64,000 nucleotides of DNA from Burkholderia sp. (GTDB lineage: Bacteria > Pseudomonadota > Gammaproteobacteria > Burkholderiales > Burkholderiaceae), in NCBI GenBank assembly GCA_031253835.1, contig JAIRVP010000039.1:140270-204269 (forward strand), written 5' to 3'. This document shows positions 18,784-26,748 of the stretch, piece by piece (the stretch's first letter is position 1; each line of letters starts with the position of its first letter). Under the pieces are notes generated by a model. It saw nothing but the letters and a program-made list of their open reading frames with translations, was not told the DNA's origin and searched no databases. The position numbers and the translations under genes are program-made.

Positions 18784-19485
18784 ATGGATCACCTCATGAC
18801 CCTCGGTGTCTCCGTGACCGGCCGCACGCTGGATCGCGCCGAATTGATGCAACTCGTCGAGGGCTCGCCGGCGCCCCTTCATCTGGAGGACTGCGACCTC
18901 GAAGGCGCGGACCTGTCGCGCCTGGATTTGCGCGGCGCGCGCTTCGAGCGATGCGCGCTCGCGGAAGCGTCGTTCGTCGGCGCCACGCTCGCGCACACGT
19001 CGTGGATCCGCTGCCGCGCCCGCCAGGCCGATTTTGCGTCGTGCGACCTCGAGGACGCCGCGTTCCAGTCATGCGATCTCAACAATACGAGCTGGCGGCG
19101 CAGCAAGCTCGGCTCGGTCCGGTACAACGAATGCCGGCTGACCGGCGCGGATTTTGAGGAATGCAAATCGCTTGGCCTCGAATTCGCGAACACGCTGCTG
19201 GTCGGCGCGAGCCTCCGGCGCTTTTCGTTCCGGAAGACCCGGCTCGTCGCACTCGATTTCTCGGACGCCGACCTCGCCGGCGCGGATTTCCGCGACGCCG
19301 TGTTCGAAGGCGGCAGCCTGCGCAATGCACACCTGAACGACGCCCGGTTCGAGGGCGCCGACCTGCGCGACGTCGATCTGGGCGCCATGCCCAAGCTGCT
19401 CGCATCCGGCGTGCTGCGCGGGGCGATCGTCTCCTACGATCAGGCGGCCATGATGATCGAGAACTTCGGGATCCGGGTCGCGTAA
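18784..19485 (+). CDS. Pentapeptide-repeat protein with Qnr-like C-terminus
   Basis: A 233-residue protein made largely of A(D/N)LXX repeats (LEGADLSRLDLRGARFERCALAEASF and similar), which fold as a right-handed quadrilateral beta-helix. The end, VSYDQAAMMIENFGIRVA, parallels the YQASLLMERLGI tail of Qnr proteins, which is the dimer-forming helix. Length is close to Qnr (about 215-220). Qnr-type proteins mimic DNA and protect gyrase from quinolones. Whether this one does so is unknown. Starts at 18784 or 18796 are both possible and neither has a strong ribosome-binding site. It is 64 bases after tetR on the same strand. Confidence 0.75.
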   Translation: MDHLMTLGVSVTGRTLDRAELMQLVEGSPAPLHLEDCDLEGADLSRLDLRGARFERCALAEASFVGATLAHTSWIRCRARQADFASCDLEDAAFQSCDLNNTSWRRSKLGSVRYNECRLTGADFEECKSLGLEFANTLLVGASLRRFSFRKTRLVALDFSDADLAGADFRDAVFEGGSLRNAHLNDARFEGADLRDVDLGAMPKLLASGVLRGAIVSYDQAAMMIENFGIRVA

Positions 19486-20318
19486 CGGGCCGGCCCGCAC
19501 GCGCCCGGCTCGGCGGCGCACGACGGCGCGAGCCGCTGCGCCGTCTATTATTCTCATCACTCCGGCGGCAGGCCGGCCGCCGGATACGCCCTCGCACGCA
19601 CGCTACGGGACCGGCCGAACCCTCACATCGGCGTGCAAATCACTAGGGAAAATCCGGAGACATCCTTACAGCGATTTCCCTGATGATTCACAGGAGCGCC
19701 ATGTTTCGGCGGTTTCGCTGAATGCCAGGCTTTCAGTCCGTGCGATGCAGTCGATGCCGCCAGGCGGCAAAGGCGAGGATCGCGGCCCGGAACGGCAGCC
19801 GTGGGCGAATCGTCAGGTGTTCAATACTTTCAACAACCCGGTCGAGAGTAATCGTGAGAATCCGTGGCCCGCTGGTGCGGTGGAGACGAGGCGATGCGCG
19901 CAGTTTGCGCGCCGCGATCGCGTCCCCCGGCGACAGCGACGACAGGCGAAGCCGTCGCCTGCCCCTGTCGATCTACACCATCCTGTCCCGCCGTTCCGTT
20001 CGCCGTCACAACGCCGTCGCCGCCCGCGCGTCCGTCGCGATCCGTACCGACGACGTCGCGTCGCTGCTGCCTTAGCGCGCCACGCCCTTTCCCCGTGTCC
20101 GTTCGTCCTGCGCGCCGTGTCGCCTGACCAGTGACGGGATCGGCTCGCGCTGCGTTTGCATGCCGTCCACGCGCAACTTAAAACGGACTCCTGATTTCAC
20201 TGCACCGCCCGTGCTCGCCGACAGCACCGGTCATGCACGCCTGTTCCATCCGATGAACCGTCGCGCGACGACCCGCATAGCGCGGCTCGACACGCGCACC
20301 GCCAGGGAAGACTTCGTC
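19486..20318. other. 833-base gene-free stretch before the potF-like gene
   Basis: No convincing gene is seen; open frames here have poor composition. Around 19645-19681 there is an imperfect inverted repeat, AGGGAAAATC / GATTTCCCT. Just after it, a CAGGAG ribosome-binding site precedes a six-codon frame at 19701-19721 (listed separately). The rest, 19722-20318, shows no repeat or promoter that I can defend. Such a long gap before a single transporter gene suggests a regulatory leader or an unannotated small RNA. Confidence 0.45.
19701..19721 (+). CDS. Possible six-codon leader peptide (MFRRFR)
   Basis: ATG at 19701 preceded at seven bases by CAGGAG, followed by five codons and TGA. Three of six residues are Arg. 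It follows a dyad at 19645-19681. It could be an attenuator-type leader or a chance frame. No mutually exclusive hairpins were demonstrated. Confidence 0.25.
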   Translation: MFRRFR

Positions 20319-21428
20319 ATGCGAATCCGCACGCTTCGCCGCGCCATTGCAACCGCCGCCATCCTGTCGATGGCCGCCGTCACCGTCACGACCGCCCACG
20401 CCGCCGGTGAACTGAACATCTACAACTGGTCCGACTACATCGCGCCGGACACGATCCCGACCTTCCAGAAGCAGACGGGCCTGCACGTCCGCTACGACAA
20501 CTACGACAGCGACGACACGCTGCAGGCGAAACTGCTGTCGGGCAATTCCGGCTACGACATCGTCGTGCCGACGTCGAACTACATGGCCAAGCAGATCCAG
20601 GCGAACGTGTACCAGACGCTCGACAAGTCGAAGCTGCCGAACCTGTCGAACCTCGATCCGCTGCTGATGAAGATGGTCGCCGACGCCGATCCGGGCAACC
20701 AGTACGGCGTGCCGTGGGCCTACGGCACCGACGGCATCGGCTACAACGTGCAGGCCGTGAAGAAGGCGCTCGGCGACAAGGCGCCGGTCGACAGCTGGGC
20801 GCTCGTGTTCGATCCCGCCAACATGGCGAAGCTGAAAAGTTGCGGCGTGTCGTTCCTCGACCAGGCCGTCGACGTGTTCGCCGCGACGCTGCAGTACATG
20901 GGCAAGGACCCGAACAGCACGAACCCGGCCGACTACCGCGCCGCGTACGAGGTGCTGAAGAAAGTGCGCCCGTACATCACGCAGTTCAATTCGTCGGGCT
21001 ACATCAACGACCTCGCGAACAACGACCTGTGCGTGTCGTTCGGCTATTCGGGCGACGTCGGCATCGCGCACCGCCGCGCGGCCGAAGCGAAACGGCCGTA
21101 CGAGATCCGCTTCGCGAATCCGAAGGAAGGCGGCCTGCTGTGGTTCGACATGATGGTGATCCCGAAGGACGCGCCGAACCGCGACGCCGCGCTGAAGTGG
21201 ATCAACTACCTGCAGGACCCGAAGGTCAACGCGGGCATCACCAACGCGGTGTTCTACCCGACCGCGAACAAGGCCGCGCGCCAGTACGTGAAGCCGGCCA
21301 TCGCGCGCGATCCGTCGGTGTATCCGGCCGACGAGGTGCTGAGCAAGATGACGCTGCTCAAGCCGATGCCGCCGGAGATCCGCCGGTTGCAGAACCGGCT
21401 GTGGGCGCAGCTGAAGACGGGGCGTTGA
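20319..21428 (+). CDS. Periplasmic putrescine/spermidine-binding protein (PotF/PotD-like), orphan
   Basis: A 369-residue exported binding protein. A signal peptide ends near TAHAAG (residues 1-29). The mature part opens with GELNIYNWSDYIAPDTIPTF and has NYDSDDTLQAKLLSGNSGYDIVVPTS, both characteristic of polyamine-binding proteins of the PotD/PotF family. Later, GVPWAYGTDGIGYN forms part of the ligand cleft. It has no permease or ATPase beside it. The potGHI genes at the far right of the window have no binding protein visible, so it might serve them, 42 kb away. The ATG at 20319 was chosen to give a normal signal peptide. Confidence 0.88.
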   Translation: MRIRTLRRAIATAAILSMAAVTVTTAHAAGELNIYNWSDYIAPDTIPTFQKQTGLHVRYDNYDSDDTLQAKLLSGNSGYDIVVPTSNYMAKQIQANVYQTLDKSKLPNLSNLDPLLMKMVADADPGNQYGVPWAYGTDGIGYNVQAVKKALGDKAPVDSWALVFDPANMAKLKSCGVSFLDQAVDVFAATLQYMGKDPNSTNPADYRAAYEVLKKVRPYITQFNSSGYINDLANNDLCVSFGYSGDVGIAHRRAAEAKRPYEIRFANPKEGGLLWFDMMVIPKDAPNRDAALKWINYLQDPKVNAGITNAVFYPTANKAARQYVKPAIARDPSVYPADEVLSKMTLLKPMPPEIRRLQNRLWAQLKTGR

Positions 21429-21567
21429 GCGGCGACTTATCCGAACGGGCCGTCGTCGGGGCGCTCGCCACGGCTCGCGCACATGCGGATGACGCATTCG
21501 TTCCGCGGGTGGCCGAGCCGGCCGCGACACGCAATCGCCCCGACGCCGTCGCGGCCGCCCGCGCGAC

Positions 21568-22173
21568 CTATCGCGGCGCCTGCGTGCACGCCGCCGCACA
21601 CGCGTCGTTCACGAACCGGATCACGTCGTCGAGCGACGACGTGCATACGGCATCGGCCGCCAGCGCATGAAACGCGCCGTCCGGCCCGAAGCAGACGAGC
21701 GGCTTGCGCCAGCGTTGCGCCAGCGCGATTTCCTGGGCCGTGCCGTGCCCGCCCGGCAACGCGACGATCAGGTCGCTGCTCAGCACGTTCACGTGGTTGC
21801 GGTTGATCGTGTGCGGATCGGCATCCGGTTCGCGGCGCGGCAGCGGCGTGAGGATCGGGATGTCGACGAACGGATGCGGATAGCCGTCGAGCGGCACGAA
21901 GCCCGCGACCGGATCGGCCTGCGTCGGCAGGATGCCGATCGATCGGCCGGCGCGCCCCGGCACGCCGGCGAACGCGCGCGCGACGGCCAGCATCACGCCC
22001 TGCCCGCCGCCCGTCAGCAGGTCGAAGCCGGCCTGGGCGAGCCATGCGCCGAGCGGTTCCGAAAACGCGAGCCACGGCTCCTTGCCCGAGCCCATCACGC
22101 CGATCGTCCTGTTCTTCCGTTGCATCGTGGTTTCCGGTGAAATCGTCGCGGTGCGCGCGAGCGCCACGCTCAT
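21568..22173 (-). CDS. LOG-family Rossmann protein (TIGR00725-like)
   Basis: A 201-residue protein with the nucleotide-binding start RTIGVMGSGKEPW, GFDLLTGGGQGVMLAVARAF and the LOG motif LPGGHGTAQE. Members include cytokinin-activating phosphoribohydrolases that split nucleoside monophosphates, and carrier-type proteins. The catalytic Arg-Glu pair is partly represented here (the E of GTAQE). The start at 22173 overlaps the upstream MFS stop as ATGA and has AAGGG upstream. A shorter start at 22125 (MQRKNRT) fits homologue length better and remains possible. Confidence 0.75.
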   Translation of the reverse strand: MSVALARTATISPETTMQRKNRTIGVMGSGKEPWLAFSEPLGAWLAQAGFDLLTGGGQGVMLAVARAFAGVPGRAGRSIGILPTQADPVAGFVPLDGYPHPFVDIPILTPLPRREPDADPHTINRNHVNVLSSDLIVALPGGHGTAQEIALAQRWRKPLVCFGPDGAFHALAADAVCTSSLDDVIRFVNDACAAACTQAPR

Positions 22174-23417
22174 TCGAGTTCGACGCCCTTGAGCTCGGGG
22201 ATCAGAAACAGCGTCGCGACCATGTCGAGCACGTAGAGGCCGGCGAGCAGCGCGATGGCCGTCTGGAACGAGTAGTGCGCGGCGAGCGCGCCGACCGCGA
22301 CCGGGCCGAAGCCGCCGACCGCGCGGCCGATATTCCACAGCACGTTCTGCGCGGTGGCGCGCGCGGCCGTCGGATAGCCTTCCGACATCAGCGTGCCGTA
22401 GCCGCCGACCATCCCGTTGACGAACATGCCCATCAGCGCGCCGGCCCACAGCATCGCGGCCGGGTCCGTCAGCCGCGCATACGCGATGACCGTGACGACC
22501 GACCCGAGCTGGTACAGCAGGAACGTCGGCTTGCGCCCGATGCGGTCGGCCAGTTGCCCGAACACCCACACGCCGATCATCATCCCGACGACGGTCGCCG
22601 CCGTCCACAGCCCCGACTTCGTCAGCGAGAAGCCCATCTGCTTCGACAGGAAGGTCGGCAGCCAGATCATGATCCCGTAGTAGCCGAAGTTCTGGACCGA
22701 ACAGAGGATCACGATGCCGAGGCTCGTGCGCGCGGTGCGGCCGTCGGCGACGAGCATCCGGAACGCGTTGGACTTCGGCTGCGTCGCGCGCTGCACGAAC
22801 GCCTCCGGCTCGTGCAGCTTGTTGCGCATCGCCCATGCGAGCAGCGCGGGCAGCACGCCGACCAGGAACATGCCGCGCCAGCCGATGTGGAGCAGCAGGA
22901 GCGGCGTCAGCAGCGCGGCCAGCAGCACGCCGGCCTGCCAGCCGAGCGCGACGTAGCACGACACGCGGGCGCGCTTGCTCGCCGGCCACGCTTCCGCCGC
23001 GAGCGCCATGCCGATCCCGAACTCGCCGCCCAGCCCGATGCCCGCGATGGTCCGGTAGGCCAGCAGATCCCAGAAGCCGCGCGCCAATGCGCACAGGCCG
23101 GTGAAGATCGCGAACAGCAGGATCGTCCAGGTCAGCACGCGCACGCGCCCGTAGCGGTCGCTCAGTGCACCGAACAGGATGCCGCCCGCGACCGCGCCGA
23201 TCAGCGTCCACGTGACGAGCGCGCCGCCCTGCCCGGGCGTCAGCTGCAGCGCCGCCGCGATCGCCGGCAGCATGAAGCCGAGGATCAGCAGGTCGAAGCC
23301 GTCCATCGCATAGCCGATCGCCGACCCGGCCAGCGCTTTCCACGCGTACGACCCGACCTGCTCCACGCGCGGGGCCGGCGGGCCGCCGAGCGCCGAAGAT
23401 TTCATGTTTGCTGTCAT
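22170..23417 (-). CDS. MFS transporter (sugar/aromatic-acid porter type)
   Basis: A 415-residue inner-membrane protein with about twelve hydrophobic segments. The first helix pair holds GYAMDGFDLLILGFMLPAI, followed by the MFS loop GALSDRYGRVRVL, and the second half repeats it as GQLADRIGRKPTFLL. The D-G-F-D motif is typical of acid:proton symporters of the AAHS/sialic-acid type. It overlaps the LOG-family gene by four bases, so both are translated from one mRNA. The substrate is not visible; a link between transported compound and the LOG protein is not obvious. Confidence 0.85.
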   Translation of the reverse strand: MTANMKSSALGGPPAPRVEQVGSYAWKALAGSAIGYAMDGFDLLILGFMLPAIAAALQLTPGQGGALVTWTLIGAVAGGILFGALSDRYGRVRVLTWTILLFAIFTGLCALARGFWDLLAYRTIAGIGLGGEFGIGMALAAEAWPASKRARVSCYVALGWQAGVLLAALLTPLLLLHIGWRGMFLVGVLPALLAWAMRNKLHEPEAFVQRATQPKSNAFRMLVADGRTARTSLGIVILCSVQNFGYYGIMIWLPTFLSKQMGFSLTKSGLWTAATVVGMMIGVWVFGQLADRIGRKPTFLLYQLGSVVTVIAYARLTDPAAMLWAGALMGMFVNGMVGGYGTLMSEGYPTAARATAQNVLWNIGRAVGGFGPVAVGALAAHYSFQTAIALLAGLYVLDMVATLFLIPELKGVELE

Positions 23418-23547
23418 GGTGTCCTGCCACGTTTGTCCGGCGACATTCTAAGGCCTCTGTGCCCGCGAACGACGGGCGCGGGCGCGCATCGGCGCCGCTG
23501 CCGGAACGGCAAGCGGGACATGACGGGCAATGAACGGGAAAACGTCG

Positions 23548-23600
23548 ATCCGGTGTCGGCGGCAAGGCCGGCGACGTCGCGGCCAGGCCGGACACCGGAT
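23548..23600. repeat. Long GC-rich inverted repeat
   Basis: ATCCGGTGTC (23548-23557) and GACACCGGAT (23591-23600) are perfect ten-base arms. The loop holds a further GGCCGGCGAC / GTCGCGGCC dyad. It lies between the H-NS stop and the MFS start on the minus strand and could act as a terminator or as a boundary structure. No T-run follows, so the role is unsettled. Confidence 0.4.
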
Positions 23601-23686
23601 GAAAGACTGCGGACGGACGGAGTGTTACCGGCGGGCCCGCCGGCGCGAACCGGACGGCGCCGCGCGACCTTGTGGCGCGGCCTGTT

Positions 23687-24016
23687 TCAGCCCTGGTCGT
23701 CGCCGGGCCACCAGGCCTTGGCCTCGCGGTCGACGGCGAGCGTGTCGAGATCCTTGCCTTCGAGCCATTTCGGCCGCGGGCCGCGACCCGACCACGAGCG
23801 GCCGGTCGTCGGATCGTAGTACTTGGCAGGCGCCTTGCGTTTTCGCTGGACGATGTAGCCGAGCGCGCTCAGCACTTCCTGCTGCGAAATTCCCAACAGC
23901 TCGACCTGTTCCTTGAATGCCGCGAGCGCGGCCTGCTTCTCCTTCTGCTTCGCATCCGACAGCTTGATGTTCAGGTCCCGAAGTTGTGCTTCGAGTTCCT
24001 GCAGGGCCTGGGTCAT
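23687..24016 (-). CDS. H-NS-family histone-like nucleoid protein
   Basis: A 109-residue protein. The N-terminal half is a coiled-coil oligomerisation region (LEAQLRDLNIKLSDAKQKEKQAALAAFKEQVELL). The C-terminal DNA-binding domain ends YYDPTTGRSWSGRGPRPKWL, the AT-hook-like loop of Burkholderia H-NS (PF00816). Normal length for the beta-proteobacterial type. An AGAGGA ribosome-binding site supports the ATG at 24016 rather than 24037. It is directly downstream of the retron reverse transcriptase on the same strand, a common setting for H-NS paralogues in acquired DNA. Confidence 0.92.
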   Translation of the reverse strand: MTQALQELEAQLRDLNIKLSDAKQKEKQAALAAFKEQVELLGISQQEVLSALGYIVQRKRKAPAKYYDPTTGRSWSGRGPRPKWLEGKDLDTLAVDREAKAWWPGDDQG

Positions 24017-24340
24017 GTATTCATCCTCTTTGGGCATGTTTTTGCAAAAAACTCCGATGGCCGAACCTACCACGAAGTTCCGCCGATCGGTGCTGTCAAA
24101 TATCTGAATCGTTTGCCCGAGCCGGCATGGTTGCGCGATGCGCACTAAACGACGTCGTGCGTCATTGACGGGCAGGACCGGGCCGGCGACGCACGGCACA
24201 TCGCGCACTAACAGGCATGGCGAACGGCTGCGGCAAGTCAGGCGCCGCCCCTGGCACGGGCGCGGCATGGCGCGAATGATAGCAGTGCGCGACATCGTGT
24301 TGCAGAAGTCGCGCGGCGGAATCGATGCAAAGCGGGCGGC
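24017..24340. other. 324-base gap between the reverse transcriptase and the H-NS gene
   Basis: No gene is seen. Just upstream of the H-NS start is an AT-rich dyad, GTTTTT-GC-AAAAAAC (about 24037-24051). TGTCAA at 24094-24099 is TTGACA on the minus strand and may be a -35, but no -10 at normal spacing is convincing. The gap probably holds the H-NS promoter and possible self-binding sites. Confidence 0.45.
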
Positions 24341-25690
24341 TTACCGCCCTGCGGCGTGGGTATCCCATGCGATCCGGTCGAACAGCGTACGCAGCTTCGC
24401 GCCGCGTGCCGCATTCAGCGCGGCGGCATGTGCGACGCGTCCGGCGAGATGCGCGCGGAAATCGGGATGCGCGTCCCGGTTCTGCGAGGCCGGGCCGTGC
24501 CGGATGCAGTTGGTCAGGATGGCCTTCAGGAGATCGAACTCATCGCGCGCCAGGTTCGGGTGGCGATTGACGACCACGCCGGCCAGCTGCTGGCGCGACC
24601 CGCGCCGCATCACGCGCGTCTTGCGCAGCTGCAGCGCGAAGCCCTCCTCGAGCGCGAGCGCGGCAACCCTGATCTGCAGCCGCTCGACGTTGCGCGCCAG
24701 CGCGCCGCCGCCCGAGAACGCGAGATCGTCCGCATAGCGCGTGTAGGTCGCATCGAGCGAACGCGCGAGCGCGGCGAGCCGCATGTCGAAGCGGAACGCG
24801 CACAGGTTCGCGAGCGCCGGCGACGTCGGCGCGCCCTGCGGCAGATGCCGTTCGCGATAGCGCTGGCGGCCGATCCAGTCGAACCGGTCGCGCAGGTCCG
24901 CCGCGAGCAGCCGTGCCGACGGCACGCGGTTCGTGCACAGCCCGGTGAGCGTGCGCGCGACTTCGGCCGGATACCCGAGCGTGGCAAACAGCGCATGGAC
25001 GCGTGCGGCGCGCACCGACACGAAGAAATCCGCGAGATCGAAGCGGACGACGACATCGCGATCGGCATGCGGCGCCGCGAACGACACGATCCCGTGGCCC
25101 TTGCGAAAACCGTGCACCGCGCCGTGCGGCGCGATGCGATCGAGCAGCCCGTGCAGGACGCGGCGCTGCGCTTCGCGCAGCCTGCCCTTCGGGATCTCGA
25201 CCAGCCGGCACCCGCCGCTGCGCTTGTCGACCGCGACGTACGTGTAGTGATGCAGCGGCGCGGCGCTGCTGCGCGCGTCGACGCGCCAGTGATCGGACAG
25301 CCAGTCGAGCTCCGGCACGCTCACGCCGAGCCAGCCGGCGAGATCGCCGGGCGTCGCCCACTGCGGCACGTCGCAGCCGGCGAGCGGTGCCGGCAACGGT
25401 CGCTGGACCGGCAGCCGCCGCACGACGCGGATCACGGCCGGCCGAGGGTCGCCGTACCACGCACGCACGAATCCGGGCGCGTCGGCCACGACGGCTGCAA
25501 GCGCGTCGATGGCGGTGTCGGCCCAGTGCGCACCGAAGCGCGCGAGCGATGCATCCGCGACTTCATGTGCCCAGACCGGCGCGTCGCCGAGCACGGCCGC
25601 CATCCGTGCGACGACGCCGTCGCGCTCGGGCGATCCGGCAAGCATCGCCTCGGCAATCGTGCGGGTGGTGTCGCGCAGGGATGAGTACAT
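24341..25690 (-). CDS. Retron-type reverse transcriptase with N-terminal extension (myxobacterial Mx162-like)
   Basis: A 449-residue reverse transcriptase. Catalytic motif A is FDLADFF (Asp218), motif B LPQGAPTSPALANL (283-296), and the active site is RYADD (Tyr319-Asp322). Retron-specific regions are GFRKGHGIVSFAAPH (194-208), the NAxxH position with Phe for Asn, and LAGVVVN (369-375), the VTGxxVN position. After it, RDEFDLLKAILTNCIRHG matches the retron thumb. Residues 1-150 are an extra helical domain, as in Mx162-class enzymes. It should copy a structured RNA into branched msDNA. A candidate RNA and promoter lie directly upstream. Retrons known so far act in phage defence with a partner effector. 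Starts upstream of 25690 would overlap the RNA. Confidence 0.88.
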   Translation of the reverse strand: MYSSLRDTTRTIAEAMLAGSPERDGVVARMAAVLGDAPVWAHEVADASLARFGAHWADTAIDALAAVVADAPGFVRAWYGDPRPAVIRVVRRLPVQRPLPAPLAGCDVPQWATPGDLAGWLGVSVPELDWLSDHWRVDARSSAAPLHHYTYVAVDKRSGGCRLVEIPKGRLREAQRRVLHGLLDRIAPHGAVHGFRKGHGIVSFAAPHADRDVVVRFDLADFFVSVRAARVHALFATLGYPAEVARTLTGLCTNRVPSARLLAADLRDRFDWIGRQRYRERHLPQGAPTSPALANLCAFRFDMRLAALARSLDATYTRYADDLAFSGGGALARNVERLQIRVAALALEEGFALQLRKTRVMRRGSRQQLAGVVVNRHPNLARDEFDLLKAILTNCIRHGPASQNRDAHPDFRAHLAGRVAHAAALNAARGAKLRTLFDRIAWDTHAAGR

Positions 25691-25771
25691 GGCCAGGAAT
25701 GGGCGGGACGATGAGTCAACGTGGCTGGTGCTGCGAGGGGATACGTTGCGCAACGCGAAACCGGGCCCCTT

Positions 25772-25873
25772 GCGACGCATCGGTGTGTCGATCCGATCCA
25801 CGGGGTAGCCCCGTGGTCCTGGAACTTCGGCTGCCAGTTCCGGGTGTGTGCTTGACCCACCGGCCCGCGTCGC
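25772..25873 (-). ncRNA. Candidate retron msr-msd RNA
   Basis: Read on the minus strand. A long-range stem could join GCGACGC (25873-25867) and CGGTGGGTC (25862-25854) with GACACACCG (25789-25781) and GCGTCGC (25778-25772), 15 of 16 pairs plus a small internal loop, acting as a1/a2. Straight after the 5' strand comes AAGC, with the AGC in which retrons branch from G (25851). Inside are two hairpins: GGAACT/AGTTCC (25841-25836 with 25826-25821) and CCACGGGG/CCCCGTGG (25816-25809 with 25805-25798, three-base loop). The predicted transcription start near 25868 would trim the outer seven pairs, so the exact ends are uncertain. Confidence 0.55.
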
Positions 25874-25874
25874 G

Positions 25875-25904
25875 ACTGTAATCGGCGCGCACGCCGGGTG
25901 TCAA
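25875..25904 (-). promoter_or_regulatory. Promoter for the retron RNA and reverse transcriptase
   Basis: Minus strand: TTGACA (25904-25899), 18 bases, TACAGT (25880-25875). A perfect -35 with a four-of-six -10. It lies after the stop of the upstream gene (25980) and just before the structured RNA, so the retron would have its own transcript. Confidence 0.6.
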
Positions 25905-25979
25905 ATCAGGCGGGACGGCGTGCGATGCGCAGCGGGCCGCGCGTGTCGACGGCCCGTGCTTTGCACCGCGTTGCTGCGC

Positions 25980-26552
25980 TTACACGCCCCGCGCGAACAG
26001 CGCGCTGTACGCGATCGGCGCGACGCCGATCCCTGCCATGCCGCTCAGCATCGTCGCCCAGGTCGCGTCGGCCACGCTGACCGGAAACGACCGCACGCGA
26101 TTGGCGAGCAGCCAGAAGGTCCGCGTCATGCCGTCGCTCATCGCGACCTCGTACCCGCTTCCCGCCGGCCAGTAGCCGACCGGCGGCAGCGGCACCGGCG
26201 CCTCGCGGCCGCCCCGGAACGCGGCGGCGGCCATCGCGAACTTGCTGTCGAGCGGCATGGCCCGGCGCGGTACGCAGTCCTGCGAATCCTGTTTCGGGAA
26301 CGCCGGGCTCGTTTCGAGCCAGCGGCGATAGAACGCCTCGGCGTCGAGATGGACGACGAAACGCTCCACCCCGCCCGGCTCGGCCGCCAGATAGCAGTCG
26401 ACCTGGCCGGGCACCGGCACGCGCCAGATCGCGCGCTTCGCGCTCTGGTCGACCAGTTCGCACGCCGTCGGCCGGAGCGAGATGGTTGAAGCGGCTCCGG
26501 ACTCGCGCAAGTCGCGCGCGCGGTCGAGTCCGTTACGAAGACGTGTCAGCAT
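25980..26552 (-). CDS. Plasmid fertility-inhibition-factor-like protein (FiwA-like, tentative)
   Basis: A 190-residue soluble protein. The region YLAAEPGGVERFVVHLDAEAFYRRWLE, then DSKFAMAAAAF, PVPLPPVGYW, and GMTRTFWLLANRVRSFPV resembles, from memory, the fertility-inhibition proteins that block transfer of other conjugative plasmids. No enzyme motif is visible. An AGGAGAGG ribosome-binding site supports the start at 26552. It lies directly upstream of the retron on the same strand. If the family call is right, an anti-plasmid gene stands beside a retron, which is suggestive of a defence pair. The family call needs a search. Confidence 0.45.
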   Translation of the reverse strand: MLTRLRNGLDRARDLRESGAASTISLRPTACELVDQSAKRAIWRVPVPGQVDCYLAAEPGGVERFVVHLDAEAFYRRWLETSPAFPKQDSQDCVPRRAMPLDSKFAMAAAAFRGGREAPVPLPPVGYWPAGSGYEVAMSDGMTRTFWLLANRVRSFPVSVADATWATMLSGMAGIGVAPIAYSALFARGV

Positions 26553-26748
26553 GGGCCCTCTCCTGCTCTCTCGATTTGTTCGAATGAGTCAGGGCACGTG
26601 GCGCGATCGGCGCCGTCGCAGCCGGATCGCCCGGTGCCCCGACGCTCCCGGCTGGACCGGGAACCCGCGCAGTGTATCGCCTTTCGATGCCGGGACGATG
26701 ACCGCGACCGTTGCGGCGCAGCATGCCGGCCGGGCCGGACCGTCGCGG

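Noticed and set aside
19722..20075. A 117-codon open frame in the large gap
   Set aside because: Arg/Ser-rich with no codon bias of real genes here; overlapping frames look alike.
24341..25690. Diversity-generating retroelement or group II intron as source of the reverse transcriptase
   Set aside because: No template/variable repeat pair, no intron domain V-like fold or maturase domain, and motif regions fit retrons.
25691..25801. RT start at 25801 (MDRIDTP)
   Set aside because: It would translate through the two hairpins and gives an N-terminus with no resemblance to RT families.
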